The position numbers and the translations under genes are program-made. The notes below the pieces were generated by a model that made no database searches, was not told the origin of the DNA, and saw only the letters and a list, made by a program, of their open reading frames with translations. Below, in pieces: positions 42,699 to 53,779 of a stretch of 64,000 bases of DNA; within the stretch, counting starts at the first letter, position 1; each line of letters opens with the position of its first letter. Origin of the DNA: Macrophomina tecta (taxonomy: Eukaryota > Ascomycota > Dothideomycetes > Botryosphaeriales > Botryosphaeriaceae); assembly GCA_024180945.1 (NCBI GenBank), contig JAKSGN010000007.1, forward strand, positions 62,001 through 126,000. Reading direction: 5' to 3'.

Positions 42699-44525
42699 GT
42701 TAAGGTAGCGCTTCGGTCGGTTGTGGGTCACGAGTCTGTCTCAGCGATCAGCAAGAATAACGGGATCCAAATAAGTTATATCTACACATCCATACTCTCT
42801 CTCCACCCCTTATCTCCCCCACACCATTGGTCTCACCAAGGGAATCCGCAGAAAACGAAAAGGGGCAGATGTAATGACCGATCTTAGGTCTTGCCGCCGC
42901 TAAACTCTATCCTAGCGATTAGCATTGAGGCAACATCTGGCCCGTTTCTACTTCGTTAGCTTGCGGCTGGGTCGGCTCTTACTCTTGACCAGGTGGCAGC
43001 GCCACGGGCGTGGATTCGGAAAGGAATTAACCCAAATCGCACGGCACATTCTCTATCGATCCCGCGTCCATTGGCCTAGACGTAGCGGAAAAACTTTGAA
43101 GAAGTCGTACTTGAAACAAGTGGCAGACAGTGCTGGAAACAAGCTGCCGACTCTGCAGATGGGCCTCTTGGCTGGCACCGCTTGATCAGCTCAAAACGGA
43201 AATGATTGCTGTATCCTTCATCCGCGGGGCCGGGATATTTTCACCCGCTTATTGTCGCAGCCTGCACGGTCGCAGGTTACGAGTCAGCCCTTGCTGTCCT
43301 GAAGCCCCGGCCTAGCGCACACCTCAGCTCGCGGACATGATGCGAGCACCAGTAGGGCGCCTGCTAGCGCATTGTCATGCTGCAAGGGAAAACTTAAGTC
43401 GCCGATAAAGGCATACCTTGTGCCTGCTGCTGATGCTGGCATTGCTGCTCTTCTACCGAAGCGGACGGCCAGCCAGATATCGCGCTTTCGTAACCCCTTT
43501 CGCGACCTTTCATGCAATACGACATGTGAGCTGCTCATCCTTATCATCAATTATTATCATATAACTAGCCCCTGCGGGCAGTATGTCGCCGATGGCTTGA
43601 CCCAAACATCGTTCAAGCGCAAAGCGCAGATCTAGCATCCGCGCGGGTCTGCTTCCCTGCCAAATTCGGTCTTGAGTCGTACATACCACGTACTGAATAG
43701 GAGAAATCCACCGATTCCGGAGCAACCGGACAGCAGTGCCACCGCGACACAGGACTGCCAGAAAAATGCGCGCTCCGCCAACGAACGCGAGAGGGGCTTG
43801 ACAGGGGTGCGAATCCTTCCGGCACGGCTTTCCGTGTGCGCGTGGTGCCACAAGGCATCAACGTGTGTAGTCGTGTTTGTGACGAGAGGACCGTAGTAAA
43901 TCTTTCCCTTTCGAGGACCGTGCACGTGCCATTCGGTTGCTTTGCCTGCGCCAAACTCTCAAAGCGCTTGTCGTTTTACGCCGACTTCCAAAGCTCGCTC
44001 AGTCTCTGGCACAACCTCACCGTCCCGCAATAGAAGCAATCGGCATAGCCATAAGCACGTGCGCAGCATTCTTCAAGAACCGTTCCGAATATCACGGCCC
44101 AGAACTCAACGCCCTGAATCGGCTCTTTTGAGTCCCACATCTCATCAGCCTCTATCTAGCCACTCTTTATTGCACCTCTATTCTGCTTGGGGTGATCTAC
44201 AAGATACTATGGTCATCGCGAGGATAGGTAGAATGTGAAATGTAGACAACCAGGTCAGGCCACTTTCACTTTCCTTGGTCCACTAAACAAGCCAATTGTT
44301 GGTTTGCCTCAGCTGCCTTCGGCGGTAGCTAGGATTCCACGGTAAAGCTTAAGTATGGGAAGGATTCGGAACTGAAAACAGTGTCGTCCTCGTCGCCGAG
44401 TTCTACAGCGCCCTCTTCTCTGAGGATTTTGCTTCCTGTGTGAGGCCCAGGCCAGGTAAGTACCAGCTGCGGAGCTCCCAAGCCGTTCATCTAAAGGGGC
44501 AACACGCCGCTGTCACTCATTCGCC
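42699..44525. other. Intergenic region without a supportable gene
   Basis: Short overlapping frames on both strands between 43280 and 44240; none recognised. The last ~200 bp should hold the promoter of the ERG3-like copy. Confidence 0.45.
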
Positions 44526-45630
44526 ATGGAAGTCGTGCTTGAGGGCGTTGACGCCCACATCTTTGATTATATATACGCCATCCTCCTACCTTTACCCGCT
44601 GTGAGCCATCTCGGTAGGGTCGCCTCCACCAATGCCGCATGCTCAAACATTGTCGAGATGCCTGCACCGCAAAGCACGTATCAATGGGAACCCGCGAGTC
44701 GGTACCTCTCGTTTAAAGCGTCAGAATACGTATGGATGAGTCTGTGGGGGAGAGAACATCTACAGGCAGTTGACGACCCTGTTCCTGATCACGTGGTACG
44801 CGCTAGCCATGCATTGAGAGCGCATCGAGGACGCTCCGTAGCTATTAATGCAATCCATCACAGGATCTTCGGTGTCCTCATCTACTTCATGCGCGCGACC
44901 TTCTCGTACGTCTTCATCTTCGACAAGACCACCTTCACCCACCCCAAATACTTCAACAACCAGATATCACTCGAGATTGCGCAGGCTATGGGTGCGATAC
45001 CCGTCGTTGCCTTCTTCACCGCGCCTTTCTTCGTCGCCGAGGTGCGCGGCTACAGTAAAGTGTACGACACGACCGCGGACGGACCAGGTGCTTGGTACGA
45101 CATCATCCAATTCCCCTTCTTCATCATTTTCACCGACTTCTGCATCTACTGGATCCACCGGTGCCTGCACCATCCGAAGATGTACGAGCACCTGCACAAG
45201 CCGCGCCACAAGTGGATCATGCCGAGCCCGTATGCCAGCCATGCCTTCCACCCGCTTGACGGCTATGTCCACTCGCTCCCCTACCATATTTTTCCCTTCT
45301 TCCCACTCCAGAAGTTCGCTTATATCTTTCTCTTCGCTTTCGTAAACATTTGGACCGTCATGATACGCGATGGCGGGTATCTTGCCAAAAGCCCGATCAT
45401 CATCGGCGCCGCATGCCACACTAAGCACCAGTAAGTTATCCATAACAATCCTAGCATTTCCTAGCCCAAGACTCTTTTCTCTGACAGTGCTCAATCACAG
45501 TCTCTACTTCAACCACAACTATGGCCAATATACAACGTTGTGGGACCGCCTCGGCGACTCGTACCGCAAGTCCGACGACGAGCTGTTCCGCGAGGAGCTT
45601 AAGATAGTGCGATCGAAGCGGGAGAAGTAG
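44526..45630 (+). pseudogene. Sterol C5-desaturase (ERG3-like), frameshifted and missing a catalytic His
   Basis: ATG at 44526 in a good context (cgccATGg). The protein follows fungal ERG3, the ER membrane enzyme that makes the C5 double bond of ergosterol. Segments: YQWEPASRYLSFKASEYVWM, then (after a frame change at about 44751-44755) NIYRQLTTLFLITW; intron 44796..44863 (68 nt); IFGVLIYFMRATFSYVF and the diiron His boxes HRCLHH, HKPRHK and, across intron 45431..45500 (70 nt), [13 protein letters not shown]; it ends at 45630. The frame change is explained by loss of two bases in a gagaga run. The second His box reads HKPRH where HKPHH is expected (CAC to CGC), removing a metal ligand. Both defects point to a pseudogenised paralogue, but the indel should be checked against sequencing error. 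Confidence 0.8.
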
Positions 45631-46150
45631 AGCAAGCGGATGGAGCACATTGTTAGGTTGATGGTGAGGATAATCGCCCTGCGACCTGGACCTGGATGCC
45701 ATAAAGAAGGTGCAGTGAGCGCTGCCGCCCCCTTTGAAAACGTGGGCCGCGTGCCCATTTGCCTTTGCAACGTGATGAGATGGTATTATACGTTATACGA
45801 TTTGGGACGTAGGTGGGCGCTGGCAAAAAGGCTCAGCGGCTGAGTGGTCTACTCCGCAGATATGGCTCGCAACAGGTGTAGAGACGCTTTGAAGATAAAC
45901 ACATCTAGGTGAGGAATTAAGGGACTGGGTAAATGTACTGTCGTCATATCGCTGGAGCACGTAGTAGATTACGCTATTCTGTTTAGTACGTGGGGCAAGT
46001 ATGCATACGTATCCAAAACGTCAGTAGCTTTTAATTTGGAGCTAGACCTGCGCATGCTTTTACCTGATTTATTGAACTTCTGGGACAGTAGTTCTATAAA
46101 AGTCGTATGCGTCGTAATTAGAAAAGATATAACCCGAAAATACTGTTGAA
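45631..46150. other. Intergenic spacer
   Basis: No coding potential recognised. Confidence 0.45.
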
Positions 46151-47193
46151 GATTGCCAAGAATGGCGGATTATCTCGAGGTGGTACGCCTATTTGGTGCG
46201 CAATGCCCAAGAAATGGTGTTGGATTGGATGGGGTCGCAATCACCAGATGATAAGTGGCATGCATTAGGAGGGAGAGGCTCAGGAGTCGCCTCCTATCCT
46301 CAGAATCTAAGGCTAACTACTTTGGGATGCATCTGTGCGCTTGTGTATAGCCATATTCCAACGCAGAAGCAGCTCAGCATATTAGGGACAGCCATCAGAT
46401 TAGCTTCTCTCTTCAATGGGTTCCAAGCCACAGTGGGATCAGAGGGAATGAAGAAGCGGATAAGCTTGCCAAAGCTGCAACCACACGCCTTAGAGAACAC
46501 AGTTTTGGACCACTGGCATCACTTCAGGCCCAGGCAGCCAAGGAAGCAGTGCAAAGAACTTGGGCAGCAGAATGGGAAAACTCAGACAAAAGCCAACACC
46601 TCCGAAGCATTGACACAGCTCCACCAGGCCCCACACCCGGCATCTATATGACAAGCTTCCACGGAGTCAGACTGGTCTTCTTGCCCAGTTGCGAACTGGC
46701 CACTGTTGGCTCAATCAACACCGCACTCGAATGGGCCGGATCAATAATGAACAATGCGAATGTGGAGAAGTTGAATCAGTTTTCCATGTCCTTCTTGACT
46801 GCTGCTTGCTCCAGCAACGCCGACAAAAGATGTACGAAGACAGTGGACTAGAACGGAACAACTTATCTGCTCTACTTGGTGGAAAGCCTCTAAGCAATGC
46901 TGCACCTACCCAGAGCAAAAGCCACAAAGGGAAGACGACAGCATCACAGCTTCAGGCTGTGCTAAGCTTTGTACAAGACTCACAACGGTTTAAGAATAGA
47001 GATGAACCCACAGCTTAGAAATTCTTCATATCACATCCCTTACACCTTACTATCCGCCCTCCCCTATCCTTTCTTTTCCTCCCAGATTGACACTCAACAT
47101 GTATACTAGTAGCAAAACACGTTGAATAGTTGTAGCCTGCATATCGCTCAGGGCGATGGGTCAGGGTAAATGAATTCAACTCAACTCAACTCA
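46150..47193 (+). pseudogene. LINE ORF2 3' fragment (RNase H and zinc tail), decayed
   Basis: Plus-strand pieces in shifting frames: RNase H end QWVPSHSGIRGNEEADKLAK, then AAEWENSDKSQHLRSIDTAP, then QLRTGHCWLNQHRTRMG and QCECGEVESVFHVLLDCCLL, ending in a stop at 47016. Two frame changes (about 46630 and 46650) and an upstream stop break it. The 3' end carries a tail of (CAACT)n at 47174-47193, typical of LINE 3' termini. It is 5'-truncated like the 29940-33620 copy but of a different LINE lineage. Confidence 0.75.
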
Positions 47194-48785
47194 TTGGGGA
47201 CAGGCTGCGGGAAGGTGTTACGACGGACCCGACCGTGTTGGGTTTCAGTCGGTGCGTAAGACCATTCGGCCAACCTCCCGTCGACTCCCAGTCGACAAAA
47301 GGTTCAGCAATGATCAGCCTGGTGGCTGATCGTGCCCCAACAACTCCATATACAGGTAGGTCCGTAACAGAAGGCTAATACTAAATTGGCAACACCCATG
47401 TAGAGTCGACTCAGTGAGTAGAGTCGACTGGCGCATATATCTTATATAGGGATCTTAGGGGACTTGTTACCCGTCGTGCGTTGGCGGGCTGTTGTTGCTA
47501 TCGTTATTGTAGAGCGAGTTCGCGGGGTTGCGAAAACACCAAAAACGGGCGTTGTGCGGCTCGGCTAGCCGAAGACGCACGGGCCACCCTCACGATAGAA
47601 GTCGAAAACGACGAAATCGTGGTAGACGGAGGAGGCAGCGGCGCAGAGTCAGCGCCTCAGACGCGAAGCGTGCAGGGTAGAATGGCTACAAGGAGCAGGA
47701 GTAGCAACGAAGTAACCAAGACGAGTGGTCCCAGGACCTCCAGAGTGATACTAGGCGGCGTCGACGGTATGGCGCGCAGTCTAACGGCGGTCGTAGAGCA
47801 GGTCTCCCAACTTCAGGAGGCAGTAAAGGGACAGACTAAGACCATCAACGATCTAGGCGAAATTATCCGTGTCCAGACAGCCGAAAATAAGGTTCTGCGC
47901 GACCTCGTAGGAGCGCTGGCAGCAGAGATACAGGCTCAAGCCGAAAAGGCTACAGCCGACCGCGATGAGCAAAGAGAAGCGGCCAAGAAGATCGGGGAGT
48001 CTATTACAAAGCTAGGGAATCCAGCTACGAAGCCTACCTACAGCGCTGTCGTGGCTGGTAACACTAACACCCCACTCCGACCCGGCGGTAGAGGCCGGAA
48101 TCCCGCCCAGACCGCAGGACCCCGTCCAGCAAACGAGGAGAAACAGACAATTACTATAGATGCCACGAGGACGAAGGAAGAGAAAAGCGACGCCAATAAG
48201 ATGAAAAAGAGCCTCGAGGAGGCGTTAAAGAGCGTGGAAGCAACACAAGAGGCGAGCATAAGATTTATAAGGGTCCTACCGGGAGAACGTTTCGACATCG
48301 TTTTCCGGAACGAGGCCGAAGCGTCTGCGGCAAGGAAGCACCCCCAGTGGCTATATGCGGCTATGCCCGGGGCTCGTATGAGGGGAGAGACATGGTTTCC
48401 ACTCAAGTGCGACGGCGTAGCCAAGCAAATGGTGATGGACCACAGCGTCAACGACGGGAAGACCCTCCGGCAGGAAGTGCTCGAAGAATTCAAGCGAGAC
48501 AACAGCACGGCGGATATTGACTGCACGGCAATGAAGGCGTCCTGGCTGAGCAAGGCAAAGTCTGGAAAGCCGGTAGGGTCACTGGTCATCTGGCTTGCGA
48601 GGAAGGAGGCGGTGGAGTACCTCCTGCGGAACCGCACGGTCCTGTTTGGCGCTTCGGCGGCCTTCTGCTCAGAGTTTGAGAAGGGCGAGCAAAAGGGACC
48701 TTGTTTTAACTGCAACACGTATGGGCATAAGCAGAGCCGTTGCACAAAGAGGGCGGCCTGCGGCATCTGCGCCGGGCCCCACCAG
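47194..48785 (+). mobile_element. LINE 5' portion (leader and ORF1), cut by hAT insertion
   Basis: Begins directly after the (CAACT)n tail of the previous LINE fragment and carries a ~490-bp leader, then ORF1. The leader contains repeated gtcgact words (tagagtcgact at 47401 and 47420) and the cgcatatatcttatatagg element near 47435. The element ends where the hAT copy begins at 48786; no ORF2 follows on the far side of the hAT. Confidence 0.7.
47682..48785 (+). CDS. LINE ORF1 (gag-like, CCHC zinc knuckles), 3' truncated
   Basis: The first ATG in a good context is at 47682 (MATRSRSSNEVTK); the frame is open ~65 codons further upstream without an ATG. The protein has a coiled-coil segment (LTAVVEQVSQLQEAVKGQTK), a linker, an RNA-binding-like core (SIRFIRVLPGERFDIVFRNE, ASWLSKAKSGKPVGSLVIWL) and the zinc knuckle CFNCNTYGHKQSRC followed by the start of a second one (CGICAGPH). 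The hAT insertion at 48786 interrupts this second knuckle before its last Cys, and translation ends at a stop in the hAT terminal repeat. Tad-like LINE ORF1 proteins bind the element RNA. Confidence 0.8.
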
Positions 48786-51494
48786 CAGACATCCCAATAA
48801 TAAATAAATACATAATATTGACATATTCTTATGTATTCATTGGCAGATCCTAATATTATTATCGATTGCTAAGCTTATCAATAATTATTAATATAAAACT
48901 GAAGCGCCATGCATGTCGTCGTTGCCGCCAGCAATATCCATGACCTTACCATCTACTGCCACGTAGACTTTGCGGACCAAGTCATTCTTCACCCAGTTGC
49001 TCAGGCATTGAAGCTTCTCGATAGTATCAGGCGAGAGCCGTGCCCTGTCCCAAGAAATTGTCCGCCTTGCAAGAGAATACCCGTTCTGGATCGTCGGACA
49101 TCGCCGGCACACTTAGTATGTCAATGGCCAATTGGTGTAAACGTGGACTCAATCCTCTGTTCTCTCGACACCACCATTCAAGCGGTGTTTTGTCGTCATA
49201 GGTCTTGGGCGGAGAATTGACGAATTTTTCGAATTCATCCTCATCTCCGGTTCATCCAAGACACTCATTGACTGCTTGATACCGCTCGTACGGTGTTACT
49301 CCCCGTCGTTCGTCGTTCAGCCGAGCCGCGGACTCGACGGGAGTGGCCGGTCCTTGTACTTCGCCCAATGCTGCCGTGCACCAGCAATAGCGGTCTGCCT
49401 CCATCTCTGCCCAGTGGCGGTCAAGGTACTTCCGGCGCTTTTCTGGATGAGCACAATGCCGTAGGCATATATTGTTTGCCACTGAGCTAATACATCGAGA
49501 GAACCCACCAACCCATGTGAATGGAATGAACCATACGCGCGTTGCTGGCGTATTTGCCCTGCTTTAACATCAGTCCAGGTCTGGTAATCGATCGAGCCGT
49601 CCATGGCTTACCTTGGCATTCTCAAACTGCATGAAAAGAATATCCATATTCTCTAGCACCTGATCTATTGATGCCCACTCCATTTGCTGCTCCAAGGTCG
49701 CTTGGTAAAACGGCTGCAAGAACTCGTGAGTCATTTTGAGTACTTGCCAATCATCATGTGTGAGGATGTCGTCTTCCAGCTCGTTGTGGTATTGGTTGGG
49801 GAATATTGACAATGGACCCTCTTGGCTGATAGCCGCATCAAGCAACTTGAACCATGAGTTCCAACGGGTGATATTGTCAATTCCAAGCGCCTTTTCTGCA
49901 ATGTCATCCCATGCATCGTTGCGCACTGTGGAATTACGGATGAACCCCGCAATGTTGTGGAGTTTACCCATTGGGCCGATGCTCCGCCAGCCGGCAGTGT
50001 CATGGCGTTTCTTGCGCCTGTCGTGACTCTTGTGACAAGTGTTCGACTGAATTTGGTCGTGTAACGCGTCCGCAACTGTTACATCATTTACCTCGTGTTG
50101 CGCCTGCGCAATTGCGGCCTGCAGAGCGTCCTCACTAGTTGCAAAGAGAAAGGCTTGAAGGGACAAGTTAATGATGTGGCCGGCACACCGCGTTCGAGAG
50201 GACACTGGGGTCATGTAAGGCCGTACTCTTGCGACAGCTCAACAGCAAGTTGGCGGAGACAGGTGTCATTCTTTGCGTCATTGTCCCCAGTGAAGTAGCC
50301 GATTCGGGGCGCTGAGTGGTACTGTCGGATAATCGTCATCAAGTGAGGTGCCATAGCCGTGCCGGCGTGAGAGCGGCGGAGGTTTGGTAGCCCTAGCAAT
50401 GCTTTCCGAGGTTTGTAGGCCTCGTCAACCCATTGGGCGTGAACAGCGATATAGGCCTTCCGCTGAGGAGAAGACCATACGTCCATAGCAATGTGTACGA
50501 GGCTCCGGGCACGTTCTAGCCATTCCTTTACGGATTGTTGATGCGCATCGTAGGCCCTATCCAAGTCCGCCGCAACTGTGCTACCGGAATCAGTTAGGAA
50601 CTCTTCAACGGCAGGGTTTATCGCGGCCAGAAGTGCCTGGTATTCCGGCCAGGTTACGAAGTTGAGCGGTAAATGTTTATGTGCGGATAGCAACATCTGT
50701 GCCTCTCGAAAGGCATCGACATTGATTACACTCCGTAGAGTGTTCATCTCATTCTCCCTGACTTGCTGCAGCCGCTTGCCGGTTGTTCTTGCGAAGGCAT
50801 TTTCGATGGCTAGTTGGCGCCTGTTTTGAGATTTTGAATCCTCTCGAACAAGTATGTGATGAGCCTTCTCGAGATGATAGCGGGCGTTGCCAGATATGTG
50901 GGTTGACCAGGATGGATTGCGACAACGCGTGCAGTAGTGAAGTAATTTCCCGCTCATAGTACGTGGCTCGTCGCCTTGAGCTTCTCGAAAGTGATCCCAT
51001 GTTAATGTGGCTCTCAGTTTCCGTCTCTTGACCGTATGCTGAGCTGACGATGCCTCGGGTTCTGACAGTGTGCTGGCAACTTGTGAGGCACTGTCAGAGG
51101 GTACCACGGAGGAAGAACTTGGACGGGGCATTGGATTGGGGCAGTGAGGATATGTTGACGTCCATTGTCGTGTGTAGAGATATGTCGCTGATGTATTACG
51201 AACTGCGTACTTGCAACGTGACGGGTATGGCGAGGCAGCAGTTTCGGTTGCTAGGAGTTACAAACATTGGAGTTCACCTCCTATCTAGAGGCCTGATAAG
51301 CAGTAATATGCGTACAAGACTGCAATTTAATCTGAAACACTCTGGGGGAATTGGCGCTGGAAAATAGTGGGCCTATATTATTAATAGTTAACAATATATA
51401 TTTATTGGCAGCGTCTATATTATTATCCTTATGGAAAAGCTTAACAATAAATATGCCCTTAATAATAAATATATATTTATTACTGGGATGTCTG
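48786..51494 (-). mobile_element. hAT transposon copy 1 (decayed)
   Basis: Bounded by terminal inverted repeats cagacatccca (left) and tgggatgtctg (right), with AT-rich subterminal DNA (ataaatatatatttatt). It is nearly identical to copy 2 at 53780-56504 but in the opposite orientation. The 8-bp flanks differ (cccaccag and ccgtggca), so there is no target-site duplication. Confidence 0.85.
48888..51164 (-). pseudogene. hAT transposase, copy 1, multiply frameshifted
   Basis: Aligns base by base with the intact gene of copy 2. Differences that break it: one extra C after codon ~14 (about 51118), a one-base loss near 50213 that creates a TGA after QEYGLT, and at least eight 1-2-base insertions or deletions between about 49150 and 49540, in the region encoding the dimerisation domain. 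Substitutions are rare by comparison. The large intact pieces still show the BED-type finger (CTRCRNPSWSTHISGNARYH) and the central hAT domain. The indel-rich pattern could be real decay or poor consensus quality in a repeat. Confidence 0.8.
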
Positions 51495-52250
51495 CCGTGG
51501 CATTCTTAAGTCTTATCATTTATTCTTAAGCACTGCGTATCTTAAGAGCCCTCGATTTACTATACAGTAGGCCGATTGGCTTGAGAGTCGCGGAGGCCAA
51601 TCAGAATAATTCTGGCTTCGTCAGGACTTGTATGCCGTGACGACCACATCTGGTCGACCAACCGAGGCGGGCGCTTGTCTATATATCCTGTAGTCCTTCT
51701 CCCTCTTGAATATGCATCAAACGATAACTGACCTATTCTGTGAACACAACGCCAGTTGCCGACAAAACAAGGTACCCCGTCCTTCATACTCTTTCTTCCC
51801 CAGTTCATTTCACGCACACGCGCACGCACGCACATACATACTAAAGTACGGACAGTGACACGGAAAGGAAAGAAAAAGGATGAATGCTCGGAGATAACCG
51901 GTCAAAAAACTACTCGATCATCGTTCCCTCCGTCGCAGCTGCCGGCAGCAACAAAGCTCTATAAGAAGATCGAGACCTCTTGGTCTAGGACGGCACGAAA
52001 TACATCAATTTCTTGTACAGTGGGAGGGATACGGCCCAGAAGCAAACTCGTGGGTTTACGAGGAGAATATTAGCAAATCTCTCGTAAAAAATGACTGGTC
52101 TTCGCGGAAGATCCGTAAGTCGTGGAGGATGTTAGAGACACTTTCATAGGCTTTTAGGGGGGAACTTTTATAATAGAAAGGTTTAAGTTGTAATAGTTAA
52201 TAAGATTCTGTACTAAAAGCAAGGTTTGACAAGTCCGAGAAGAGCTTCTT
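51495..52250. other. Spacer between the hAT copies, left part
   Basis: No gene recognised; the open frame at 51756-52073 is compositionally unconvincing. Contains alternating acgcacgcac dinucleotides at 51815-51835. Confidence 0.45.
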
Positions 52251-53078
52251 CTACATTGTAAAGAGTGTTTCGACCCACATCCTGCATATCTCCTGCATAG
52301 CCAAGCCCGCATCTTCTAGCTCCGCCTTTGCCTGCTGTGACCCTAATGCCCACTGCAGCTGTATCACTTCGAACACTTTGAAAGCTTGCACAAAACGGGC
52401 GCAGCTTGCGGCTGCCTGATGGGAATTAGGCCGCTGTACGGCTTCCCTGAGGCTCATTGCCCCATACGTCGACTCCGCGTCCTGGAATAGATTATGCGAA
52501 GAACTGCCCGTCGAACGTGTATGATATCCTATGGCTCTGAGAACGTCGATCTGGATAGTTAGAGTGGTGAAAGGCCGAAGTAGGACTTTCGAACACTCTT
52601 TCAAGTAAGTGGGGTCCGAAGTCTGGTCGCTATTTGGGTGGCCGGTGTGGATACGGAGTGAGATGGTCGCACGCTTCCCCTCCTGTTCGCCTCCTCGCAT
52701 TGCCTCTACAATGATGAAAATTCTGGCCATAATGCTGAAAACTGGGCTGTTGGAGTCTCCGGCGGCATGCGAGCAATTTATTGTGATAGCGATGGATAGA
52801 GACCGGGCTTTGCTGAGCACGGGGTAAACTAGGCTACCCGGTCTTAATTCGTGGAGAAAAAATGTCTCTCCCTCGACCTTGATCTTGGTATCGTAGATTT
52901 TCACAGAGACCGTCCCCTTCCGGCTACGGAGGATGAAGTTGATAATCTCGAGCTTCACTCCGTTCCATGGAAGTACCTCTGCCGCCCGGAAGACCGGGTA
53001 AGAGTCTGGGATGCATAAGTCGTAGATCATTTCGCGCAGTTCAAGTGGTAGTCTGGCTAAGCGCGTGGCTTCCCACAT
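52251..53078 (-). CDS. 2EXR-type hypothetical protein, 275 aa
   Basis: Minus-strand ORF; the first ATG is at 53078 (MWEATRLARLPLELREMIYD). The opening LARLPLELREMIYDLCIP is the canonical start of fungal 2EXR/F-box-like domains, here at the very N-terminus. The rest shows alternating strand-like segments (VKLEIINFILRSRKG, RIFIIVEAMRGG, LTIQIDVLRAIGY) and a helical C-terminus (SCARFVQAFKVFEVIQLQWA). It sits between two inverted hAT copies, so it could be carried or inverted by recombination between them. Function unknown. Confidence 0.65.
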   Translation of the reverse strand: MWEATRLARLPLELREMIYDLCIPDSYPVFRAAEVLPWNGVKLEIINFILRSRKGTVSVKIYDTKIKVEGETFFLHELRPGSLVYPVLSKARSLSIAITINCSHAAGDSNSPVFSIMARIFIIVEAMRGGEQEGKRATISLRIHTGHPNSDQTSDPTYLKECSKVLLRPFTTLTIQIDVLRAIGYHTRSTGSSSHNLFQDAESTYGAMSLREAVQRPNSHQAAASCARFVQAFKVFEVIQLQWALGSQQAKAELEDAGLAMQEICRMWVETLFTM

Positions 53079-53779
53079 TGGATCCCTCAATATAGCGACT
53101 GCAGATAATCGGTGGTTGTTTGCGTCGGTCCTAGAGTCCTGGGAATGGTGATGTCCCTACGGGCTGAGTTAGTACTTGATCTGGAAAATCTCGTGTGCAT
53201 ATACTTACAACTGGGCTCCGTTGATCGTTTTTGGTGGGCATGTCTTCTTGGGTTCGGCGTTGGATGTTGGAAAGTATACAATAGATCGTAGGACAGTTCA
53301 TGCAGCGAGTGACTCCTGGAACAGAGCAAAGGAGATATTATATATGTTAAGCACAACGGAGATTTCCAGAACATCCCGCCAACCAGGACAGCGCGGTAGT
53401 CGGTGGTACATGGTAGTTTTGCCTCAGAAGCATGGGACCAACAAGCATCGCGCCTTTTCCCGCACGCCATAATATTGAAATAACCGACAAAAAGAAGAGA
53501 ACAATGCGTTTGCTGCCTGTTGCGCTATTGCGATCTAGAGTGGAGATCAAGCCATGAACAACGCCTACAGCGGTCTGGGATGTATCTGTTGTTAGCGCTT
53601 TTTGCAGAAAATCCTCGTATTCATCGAACCGGAGCCTCTGGTCGGCTGGCTAGGTAATCCTTGCACAGACCTGTTTTCTCCCTTGTTAACTAATCGGCGC
53701 TAACAAAAGATGCACCAGTGCAGTAGTTGTTAGACAATCGCACCCTTCGGTCGGCTTTCTACTCCTGGCTGGAGTCAAC
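53079..53779. other. Spacer between the hAT copies, right part
   Basis: No gene recognised. It holds the 5' region of the minus-strand 2EXR gene. Confidence 0.45.

Noticed and set aside
49570..51131. Two separate genes in hAT copy 1 (306 and 214 codons)
   Set aside because: They are adjacent parts of one transposase split by a single-base loss, as shown by alignment with the intact copy 2.
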